From: Cephalopachus bancanus
Taxonomy: Eukaryota > Chordata > Mammalia > Primates > Tarsiidae
DNA length: 64,000 bases
Reading direction: 5' to 3'
Assembly (NCBI GenBank): GCA_027257055.1
Contig: JAPVLO010000206.1
Coordinates: 2,542,001-2,606,000 of the forward strand
The first letter of the stretch is position 1. Every line of letters begins with the position of its first letter. This document shows, in pieces, positions 56,364 through 64,000 of this stretch. A program made the translations under genes and the position numbers. Under the pieces are notes generated by a model. It was not told the DNA's origin, did not search any database, and saw only the letters and a list, made by a program, of their open reading frames with translations.

Positions 56364-56529
56364 CCAGGTGTGGTGGCATGCATCTGTAGTCCCAGCTACT
56401 TGGAAGGCTGAGGCGGAAGGATTGCCTGAACCCAGCAGGTTGAGGCCGTGATGGCTGTGAGCGTGCCACTGCACTCCAGCCTGGGCGACAAGAGTGAGAC
56501 TCCAACTCAAAAAAAAAAAGGGAGGCTTG
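56181..56529 (+). repeat. Alu SINE, lemur-type, with (CA)n grown in its central linker
   Basis: Flanks aaaagggaggcttg at 56181-56194 and 56516-56529. The linker 'ctacaataaatc' is followed by a 51-base CA run before the right arm resumes at 'ctagccaggtgtggtggc'. The head is shortened. Confidence 0.97.
56309..56359 (+). repeat. (CA)25 microsatellite
   Basis: Uninterrupted CA dinucleotide inside the Alu linker. Confidence 0.98.
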
Positions 56530-57035
56530 GACTCTACCTTGTCCTTCCTCCAGCCTCACAACCTCCTAAAGCACCTGACTGATAAATCCCAATTGAGCTC
56601 TGAGAAAATATTTAATTTTGTTTTTCCAAACTAGGATACATCTTACACGCTGGCACATTTTATGCGCCAGCAAAACCGGTAAAAATATTTGTAATATACT
56701 GACAAAATAATGGGCAAAAAGAAATTTTCATGTACTTATCAAAGAATAATTTTCAGAAATTCAAAAACACAGTAAGCACAAGTCAAAAGACTTATTTAAC
56801 TCATTACCAAAGGACCCTCCCAAGTGACTGAACGTAGTTAATGTATGACAAAACTAAAAAACTGTACCCTCTTTTCTACTAGAGAAAATTAAGATATCAC
56901 TGTATCAGTTAATCATTTGCAGCTTATCAGTATTGTATAAGTTAACAATCAGCTCTTCAGAATCTGTCCCTAAATCAACAGTAAACTGCATTCAAAATGT
57001 GTCATTTACCCATTAAGTGAGTTTCTTACACAATG
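56530..57035. other. AT-rich unrecognised sequence
   Basis: No gene. 'acttatttaactcattacca' and neighbours show no repeat I can name. Confidence 0.45.
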
Positions 57036-57812
57036 CTCTAGTCCACAGTTTCTCATTAGTTTCAGGACTCCTTCATATTTTTAAAAATTATTGAGGATAT
57101 CCTAGAGCCTTTGTTTATGTGGTTTGTATCTGTATTATTTAGAGTATTATAAATTAAAATAGAAAATGTAAGCATATAAATCCACTAAAAACCACAATAA
57201 ACTCATTTACATGCACAACCATTAATACATAACTTTTTAAAAAATTTGTTTATTGTAGCAACAAGGTCTCTCCATGTTGCTCAGGCAGGTCTCAAACCCT
57301 TTAGCTCAGACAATCCTCTTGCGTCTGCCTCCCAAAGTGCTGGGATTACATGCGCCATTGAGCCCGGCCCCTAACATTTTTTAAAATTCCACTTTCCAAT
57401 ACAAAAAAAAATTCAGTGGCCTCATCTTACAGATTTGCAAATCATTGGGATTTCAAAATAACAATTTATTGATGACAATAATCACGGAGGTGACAGACTA
57501 TAACAGGGATAACCAAAGAACGCTCGTAAGAGTACAATAAAAGTACTGAGTTCATCTCTAAAAACTCACACAGATATATCCTCAATCGACCACTTTAGAA
57601 AACTCTAGAAAATGTTGTCAAGGACATTTTCCATTAGCTGTTATTGTGATGATATCACACATGATGTAGGGTTTGGAATACTCTACTGTACTCTCATAAA
57701 AGAATGACAGCAAAAAGGAATTATGAAAATAGTTTCAATTTCACAGATCCCACAAAAGGGTCTTAGACACTCCCAGAGGGCCCCAGACCACACTTTAATT
57801 TTGCTGCTCTAG
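57036..57812 (+). repeat. Old hAT-like DNA element, interrupted by an Alu monomer
   Basis: Left part 'acagtttctcattagtttca' and 'ggactccttcatatttttaa'; right part 'cccagagggccccagaccac' and 'actttaattttgctgct'. The two ends look like the two termini of one ancient element with the central Alu fragment inserted. Family not certain. Confidence 0.5.
57236..57369 (-). repeat. Alu left-monomer fragment
   Basis: 'gtagcaacaaggtctctcca' to 'gggattacatgcgccattga'; no right arm. Confidence 0.85.
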
Positions 57813-57963
57813 TGTGACATTGAAAGATCATGCAGTAACCTATTTTCCTTATTTCAAGTTTCGGTAAGTTTTTCCAACATATTTTAAATGACAGAGTAAT
57901 TTAAAGGCTTTTAAAGGCCACTTTGCCTTTGATCTTAAGACTCCTGTAAAAATATTCAGATAG

Positions 57964-57965
<2 letters not shown>

Positions 57966-58013
<48 letters not shown>
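57966..58013 (+). repeat. (AC)24 microsatellite
   Basis: Uninterrupted AC dinucleotide, 48 bases. Confidence 0.98.
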
Positions 58014-58015
<2 letters not shown>

Positions 58016-58273
58016 TGTTTCATTGTACATTCAGCAATGTTCACTCTATCATTAACATGAGAGAAAAACTGGAAACGAATCTCCCCATGGGGATTGATTT
58101 GCAGTACAAACATATATATATATGTATATATTTATATACACATGCATATATATTCATGACACATTGTCAAGTAAAAAAAACTTACAAAGCAACATCTATG
58201 ATGACTTTTCTATTTAAAAGCAAAATTCATACATGTATGAATTTACATGGTTTTGTAAAGTCTGAAATGTATA
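58014..58273. other. Unrecognised sequence with TATA-type repeat
   Basis: 'catatatatatatgtatata' near 58110-58135. No gene. Confidence 0.5.
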
Positions 58274-58385
58274 CCAAACTCTTTTTTATTTTGTTTTCAA
58301 GATGTGGGGTACAATTCAGGGTTAGGTACGTAAGTGGTCATTGTACAGGTGAAGTCTGGGCCTCCCATTGGCATGCCAAACTCTT
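58274..58385 (-). mobile_element. Very short LINE-1 3' insertion (92 bp) with target duplication
   Basis: Minus-strand L1 end ('ggggtacaattcagggttag') between ccaaactctt at 58274-58283 and 58376-58385. Confidence 0.9.
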
Positions 58386-58738
58386 AAAAAAAGGCATCTC
58401 TGGGGAATATGATGGGGAAAAAAATGGGGTAGAACAAATAGTTTTTATTTTATATACTACTGGATAATTTGGATTTTTACAATGTGCATACTACTTCTGC
58501 CATTAAAATAAAAATAAAAACAAGGTAACAAGACATAACAACTAAATGCAATGTGGTATCCCTGATTGAATCATCAAAAAGGACATTTGTGGAAAACTGA
58601 CAAAATCCCAACATAGTCTGTAGTGCAGCTTTAAGAATTAAATAAAAAGATTAAAATAATCAGAAAAACATATACACACTACTCTGCAAATACGTTATGA
58701 CCCAAGAAATGGTGGCATTACCCACTAATAACTAGAGG
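58386..58738. other. AT-rich unrecognised sequence
   Basis: No gene or clear repeat recognised. Confidence 0.45.
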
Positions 58739-59018
58739 TGCTGGGTGCAGTGGTTCATGTCTGTAATTCCCAGCACTCTGAGAGGCCAAGATGAGAGAGC
58801 TGCTTGAGGCCAGGAGTTTGAGACCAGCCTGGGCAATATAGTGAGACCCTGTCTCTACAAGAAATAAAAAAAATTAGCCACGTGGTAGCACATGCTTGTA
58901 GTCCCAGCTGCTTGGGAGGCTGAGGAAGGAGGATCACCTGAGTCCAGGAGGTCGAGGCTGTGATCATGACACTGCACTCCAGCCTGGGCACAGTGAGATT
59001 CCAACTCAAAAGAAAAAA
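58739..59018 (+). repeat. Alu SINE, AluJ-like
   Basis: 'gtgctgggtgcagtggttca' to 'gagattccaactcaaaagaa'. Confidence 0.95.
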
Positions 59019-59616
59019 GCCAGAGATGCAGAGATGAGATTTGACAGAAGTTGGGATGTGGAAGCCTTCAGACAACCTATGAAAGAGAAAGTGAGGCGTA
59101 CAAAGGCTGGTTTTAGTCAACTGGATACAGAAGGTGAACGGAAGACACTTGTCCTTCTCTTTGTGAGAAGTCTCAGAAAGTGTTTGACATTAGGCATAAC
59201 TGGTGTTTCCCAGGATGCACTGCCAATAGAGTACAGTCCATGGGACAGCAAAAAGCAGAATTTTAATGTGGGGCTCCTCAGGGGCTCTCTGTGCATTCTG
59301 AATATCTTTATTATTCCATCTGTTCACATTTAATAATTTTTTCCTTGCTCAGCTTTGAGAAAGCAAGTCATTGATTCCCTGTTCCATTCCCCACAAGCAG
59401 TCTCCAGCTATGCTAATGGAGACTGTTCTGGAACAAGTCTGCCCTTTGAAGCACCTGCTTCTACCATGTTTCAGTGGCTTCTCCTCTCCCAGAGTGACCA
59501 CTCCAGGAGAGTCCACTCCAGATTTTTAACTCTTCATTTCTTATATTTCTCAGGTTTTTTTTTTTTAGCAAGCATCTTTGTTTACATTTTGTCCGTTTTA
59601 TGATTTTTTTAAAAAA
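59019..59616. other. Unrecognised sequence with a 99-codon frame
   Basis: Plus-strand frame 59034-59333 (starts MRFDRSWDVEAFRQPMKEKV) is outside repeats but has no domain I know. Too little to call a gene. Confidence 0.4.
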
Positions 59617-59933
59617 TTTGTTTTGGTTGCCGGGCTCGGTGACTCAGCCTGTAATCCCGTGTCTTTGGGAGGCTGAGGTGAGTGGATTGCCTGAGTCCGC
59701 GAGTTCGAGACCCGCCTGGGCAGGCGAGACCTCATCTGTACAATAAATAAAAAAAATTAGCCGGGCGTGGTAGCGCATGCCTGTAATTCCGGCTACTTGG
59801 AAGGCTGAGGCGGAAGGATCGCCAGAGCCCAACAGGTCGAGGCTGCAGTGACCGGGAGCGGCCACTGCACTCCAGTCTTGGTGACAGAGTGAGACTCCGA
59901 CTCAAAAAAAAAAACAAAAAAACTTTGTTTTGG
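59617..59933 (+). repeat. Alu SINE, young lemur-type, with target duplication
   Basis: Flanks tttgttttgg at 59617-59626 and 59924-59933. High CpG content. Confidence 0.96.
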
Positions 59934-60172
59934 AAAATTTTGAATATGTATAAAAGTATTCAGAGTAGTGTAATGACACCCATCTTAAAACCATCATGCA
60001 GCTTCAACACCTTATCAATCTGTGGCCAATGCTGTTTGCATCTACATCTCCCCCATTCCTCCCCACCAACACTGTCTCGCTAGAGATTACTTTCTAGCAA
60101 ATGTCCAGTCATCGTATCACTTTATCCCTATGTATTTCAGTACATAGCTCTAGAAGATAAAGACTTTTTAAA
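59934..60172 (+). repeat. Ancient L1-like repeat
   Basis: 'catcatgcagcttcaacacc', 'ctatgtatttcagtacatag' and 'agaagataaagactttttaa' follow a common old LINE 3' region; the Alu at its left probably landed within it. Confidence 0.6.
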
Positions 60173-60175
60173 AAT

Positions 60176-60434
60176 GGCTGGGTGCAGTGGCTCACACCTG
60201 TAATCCCAGCACTTTGGGAGTTCGGGACCAACCTGGGCAACATAGTGAGACCATTTCTAAAAAATAATAATAAACAAAAAATTAACCAGGTGTAGTGGTA
60301 CATGCCTGTAGTTCCAGTTACTTGGGAGACTGAGGTGGGAGGATCACCTGAGTCTAGAAGGTTGAAGCTGTGATGAGCCATGGTGGTGTCACCACACTCC
60401 AGCCTGAAAAACAGAGTGAGACCCCAACTCAAAA
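60176..60434 (+). repeat. Alu SINE, left arm internally deleted
   Basis: 'ggctgggtgcagtggctcac' then 'ctttgggagttcgggaccaa' skips the middle of the left arm. Ends 'gaccccaactcaaaa'. Confidence 0.9.
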
Positions 60435-60435
60435 A

Positions 60436-60462
60436 GGAGGGAGGAAGGGAAGGAAGGAAGAA
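60436..60462 (+). repeat. (GGAA)n-like purine microsatellite
   Basis: Runs of GGAGGGAGGAAGGGAAGGAA in the former Alu tail. Confidence 0.85.
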
Positions 60463-60485
60463 GAGAAGTCTTAAAACTGTTCCCA

Positions 60486-60780
60486 GCCAGGCTCGATGGC
60501 TCAACCTGTAATCCCAGCACTTTGGGAGGCTGAGGTGAGTGGATTTCCTGAGCCTGTGGGTTCAAGACCAGCCCAGTAAATTGGCGAGACCGTGTCTCTA
60601 CAATAAATCAAAAATTAGCTGGGTATGGTAGCACGTGCCTGTAGTTCCAGCTACTTGGAAGGCTGAGGCAGAAGGATTGCCAGAGCCCAGCAGGTCGACG
60701 CCAAGGTGACTGTGAGCATGCCACTGCACTCCAGCCTGGGTGACAGAATGGGACTCCAACTCAAAATAAAAAGAAAAAAA
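60486..60780 (+). repeat. Alu SINE, lemur-type
   Basis: 'gccaggctcgatggctcaac' to 'ggactccaactcaaaataaa'. Confidence 0.95.
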
Positions 60781-61592
60781 GTGGGCAAAAGACATGAATA
60801 GACAGTTCTCAGAGAAGACATATGAGTAGCCACCAGATACATGAAAAATGCTCAATCTCACTAATCATCAGAGAAATGCAAATCAAAACCATACTGAGAT
60901 ACCACCTAACTCGGCAGGATGGCCATTACTAAAAAAACAAAAAACAACAGATGCTGGCAAGGATGTGGAGAAAAGGGAACACTTCCACACTGTTGGTGGG
61001 AGTGTAAATTAATACAACCTCTGTGGAAGACAGTGTGGTGATTCCTAAAAGATCTAAAAATCGATCTTCCATACGACCCAGCAATCCCCCTTCTGGGAAT
61101 ATTCCCAGAGGAACTCAAATCATTCTACAAAAAAGGTACCTGTCCACACGTTTATTGCAACACTGTTTACAATAGCAAAAACATGGAACCAAACCATGCT
61201 GCCCATCCAAAGTGGACTGGATAAAAAAAATGTGGTACATACACACGATGGAATATTGCGCAGCCATAAAGGACAAAACTATGGACTTTGCAGCAACTTG
61301 GATGGATTCAGAGTCTATCAAATTCAGCGATCTATTACAGAAACAAAGAACTGAGTACCACATATTCTCACTCATAAGTGGACCCTAAACAATTATCACA
61401 ATACCACAAGAAAGGGATTGGCAGTAGCAGGACACTGCGGGGGGCGGGGAGGAGAGCACATATCACCAATAAGTGTGCCTCATCCCAAACCAAACAAAGT
61501 GAGGACCAATGGGAGGCCCAAACTTCACCTGCATGATGACCACTTATGTACCTAATCCTGAACTGTGCCTCACATCTTTAAAATTTAAAAAG
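60781..61592 (+). mobile_element. 5'-truncated LINE-1, ORF2 C-terminal part and 3' UTR
   Basis: Longest L1 piece in the window: 'aaaagacatgaatagacagt', 'gaaatgcaaatcaaaaccat', 'ccagcaatcccccttctggg', 'aatggaatattgcgcagcca', then the G-rich UTR near 61440 and a short A-rich end. It covers the last part of ORF2 (region after the reverse transcriptase). Frameshifts and stops are present, so it is dead. Confidence 0.95.
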
Positions 61593-61637
61593 AGTTCCAG
61601 AAAAGGAGATAGATGAAATGGAAAGAAAGATCATTTT

Positions 61638-61900
61638 AAAAATTGCTCTCGCCTGAGCCCGCAGGTTCAAGACCCGCCTGGGCAACTTGGTGAGACCTCA
61701 TCTCTACAAATAAATCAAAAAACTAGCCGGGCGTGGTAGCGCGCGCCTGTAGTTCCAGCTACTTGGAAGGCTGAGGAGGAAGGATTGCCGGAGCCCAGCA
61801 GGTCCAGGCTGCAGTGGCCGGAAGCGGCCACTGCACTCCAGTCTGGGCGACAGAGTAAGACTCCGACTCAAAAAGAAAAAAGGAAAAAAAAATTGCTCTC
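61638..61900 (+). repeat. 5'-truncated young lemur-type Alu with target duplication
   Basis: Starts in the left arm at 'gcctgagcccgcaggttcaa' between aaaaattgctctc (61638-61650) and aaaattgctctc ending at 61900. The promoter A box is missing. Confidence 0.95.
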
Positions 61901-62895
61901 AGTTTAGAAATGGTACAGTTCTTCTGATGAAAGGCCTGTGAGGCAAGCAGAGTGAGTGAGAAATGTCTCAAAGAACCAGACACACACTGGTCAAATTTTA
62001 GGACTCCAAACACAAGAAGAAAATCCTAAAAGCTTTTCATGAGGAAAAAAGCAGGCTGTCAATAAATAAAGAGAATTAGATTGGTGTCTGACTTTAACCG
62101 GCCATATTGGATGCCAGCAGACAATTGTGTGATATTCTCAAAATTCTGAAGGAAAATTATTTTGAGCCTAAAACCATAACTCAATTTAAAGACATTTCAA
62201 ATTGAGGATTCAACGTCTAATTACTTGAAGATATGTGGCAGGACACCAGAAAACTAATCTTTGGATGCAAGAAAAGGCAATCAGAAGGAAACAGTAAAAC
62301 TCACAATTGCCTAATAACTATTTATGAAAAATGTTCAAACACACACACCAAGATAATACAGACTAATTTGAAACTAAAATCATACCTGATTACATCACAA
62401 GGAGAGGGCAAGGTGTGGAAGGGAAAGAATGCTAAGGTTATTGACTTAATTGGGAGATGGGCGGAAGATACAGTTGCTAATTAACTCTATACATAAAGAA
62501 ACAGAATAACTACTAAAGAAACAGCAATAGGCTGAATTATTTCCAAACCATTAGGACGAAAAAAAAACAGGCCAATAAGATGATGAAATAAAAACAATAA
62601 AACATAAGATATAGAAAATACAAAATAAGATGGCTAGAAGTAGTCCAAACATTTTTAATGATCTCAATTAATAGGAGTGCATTAAATTTCCCAAGGTTGT
62701 TTTGACTATACTGAGGAAAAATAGAAGTCAATTACAGAGGATATTGAGAACAAAGAAGAGTATTTCATAGTTACAAAAGGCACAACTCACTAATAGTCAC
62801 ATGATACTTTCACATTACAGAAATCAATTGATTAAATGAGCAATAAGATAGGAATGTAGAACGTAGAAGGTTGAACAGTTAACAAGCTAAATAAA
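61901..62895. other. AT-rich unrecognised sequence
   Basis: One kilobase. 62030-62330 ('gcaggctgtcaataaataaa', 'atgccagcagacaattgtgt', 'aaggaaaattattttgagcc') resembles old LINE text but is not assigned. No gene. Confidence 0.45.
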
Positions 62896-62897
62896 AA

Positions 62898-63206
62898 AAA
62901 CCTTGTATCGACCAGGCACAGCCTCACGCCTGTAATCCCGGGACTTTGGAAGGCTGAGGCAGGAAGATCGCTTGAGCCCAGGAATTTGAGACCAGTCTAG
63001 AAAAGAGTGAGAACTGTTCTCTACAAAAAAAAAAAAAAAAAAAATTAACTGGGCAGGGCGGTACACACCTGTAGTCCCAGTTACTCAGGAGGTGGGACTG
63101 TGGTGAGTCATGATTGTGCCACTGCACTCCAACCTGGGCAACAGAGACCCTGACTCAAAACAAACAAAAGAACAAACAAGCAAGCAAATCCCAGAAACCT
63201 TGTATC
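62898..63206 (+). repeat. Alu SINE with shortened right arm and target duplication
   Basis: Flanks aaaccttgtatc at 62898-62909 and 63195-63206; tail has become CAAA/CAAG repeats. Confidence 0.95.
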
Positions 63207-63484
63207 CAAAACAGGCAAAGCACCTCGCTACCTCTCTAAAACAGAATATTTACAAATATTGACTATGTAATTCCATAAAATATAAGTCATACAGGCTATA
63301 TTCTATCTGCTTGGAAATTTTAAACCCACTTTCAAATTCTCCTGGGCTAAATATAAAGGCAACAGAATCTGAACTACTCAGAAATAAACAATAGTCACCA
63401 CAGCTCAAGCCTGTCAGACATAGCTCAGGGAGTACTCAGAGGAGTACTTTCAGCCTTAAATACATTAGAAAACAAGAACAGTTG
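63207..63484. other. Unrecognised sequence
   Basis: 'cagctcaagcctgtcagaca' to 'cagccttaaatacattagaa' (63402-63470) resembles old LINE-1 ORF2 text. No gene. Confidence 0.4.
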
Positions 63485-63806
63485 CATGATGCATCTTTTT
63501 TTTTTTTTTTTCTGAATTGGAATGTCACTCTCTCACCCAGCTGGAGTGCAGTGACACGCTCCCGGCCACCGCAGCCTCGACCTGCTGGGCTCCAGCAATC
63601 CTTGCGCCTCAGCCTTCCAAGTAGCTGGAACTACAGGCACGCGCTACCATGCCCAGCTAATTTCTTGATTTATTGTAGAGATGAGGTCTCACCAAGTTGC
63701 CCAGGCGGGTCTCAAACCCGCGGGCTCAGGCAATCCACTCGCCTCAGCCTCCCAAAGTGCTGGGATTACAGGCTGAGCCACCGAGCCCGGCCACATGATG
63801 CATCTT
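63485..63806 (-). repeat. Alu SINE, young lemur-type, with target duplication
   Basis: Perfect flanks catgatgcatctt at 63485-63497 and 63794-63806. Near-consensus; ends in the clean head 'gccaccgagcccggcc'. Confidence 0.97.
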
Positions 63807-64000
63807 AAGGCAGTGGCTGACAACACTGGCTATAACGGTGGTCCAGGAAAGTAGTCTAGGGGTCTATGAATTCATTCATGAACTCTGAGCCTATAAAATC
63901 TGTATGCTAATCAGTGATAAAAGTGCAGACTGCATTACATTTTAGAATATTAACTCAGTTTATAACATTAGTTACTCCATCCTGATGAGTATCTTTGAAT
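63807..64000. other. Unrecognised sequence at window end
   Basis: 'agtagtctaggggtctatga' may be part of an old DNA-transposon-like repeat continuing beyond the window. Confidence 0.35.

Noticed and set aside
59034..59333. 99-codon frame outside repeats
   Set aside because: No recognisable motif, no splice or promoter context, moderate length only.
63482..63808. Protein-like frames reading ...[21 protein letters not shown]... (also at 14458, 49530, 51525 and 59732)
   Set aside because: These are translations of the young Alu on its antisense strand, not genes.

Overview
The window reads as nuclear DNA of a primate, most likely a lemur. About fifty Alu SINEs are present. The youngest share a set of changes not seen in human Alus: a head reading GGCTCAGTGGCTCAGCCTG, the linker CTACAATAAATCAAAAAATC, a right-arm GTGGCCGGGAGCGGCCAC and the ending ACTCCAACTCAAAA. 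LINE-1 3' ends of a matching lineage are also present. I see none of the tRNA-headed SINEs expected in galagos and lorises, which favours a lemuriform over a lorisiform. The species call is an inference; repeat-dense primate DNA is directly visible.

I recognise no protein-coding exon. The open frames are translated Alus, microsatellites, LINE fragments or chance frames. The one certain functional gene is a tRNA-Glu(TTC) on the minus strand at 36488-36559, intact, with internal A and B boxes and a T-run terminator. Beside it (about 36560-37560) lies a CpG-richer block with an NRF1-type site, an ETS-type site and a GC box. It looks like a housekeeping promoter, but no first exon could be named.

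Layout: 0-5 kb holds a hAT DNA-transposon fossil, MIRs, Alus and a 5'-truncated L1 with a 17-bp target duplication. 5-13 kb holds a retroposed transcript end, a pair of related 260-bp elements 2.4 kb apart, and an Alu carrying an inverted templated insert copied from one of them. 11-15 kb holds L2, MLT1 and a small retroposed LTR-transcript end. 15-28 kb is mostly old or unique sequence with scattered Alus, one coding-looking but unidentified stretch (23.2-23.6 kb) and a MaLR LTR. 28-36 kb is Alu/L1 dense with TG repeats. 36-37.6 kb is the tRNA/promoter-like block. 38-43 kb holds L1, MER5A, MIR and L2. 44-44.8 kb is an endogenous-retrovirus-type LTR followed by a 77-bp tandem array. 45-64 kb is Alu dense, with a 5'-inverted (twin-primed) L1, MER5A copies, CA repeats, a palindrome at 48.7 kb and an L1 3' end at 60.8-61.6 kb.

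Apart from transcription of the tRNA by RNA polymerase III there is no gene network to describe. The interest lies in how the repeats were made: local template switching, retroposition of transcript ends, and a young Alu lineage whose promoter boxes look more like those of a tRNA.
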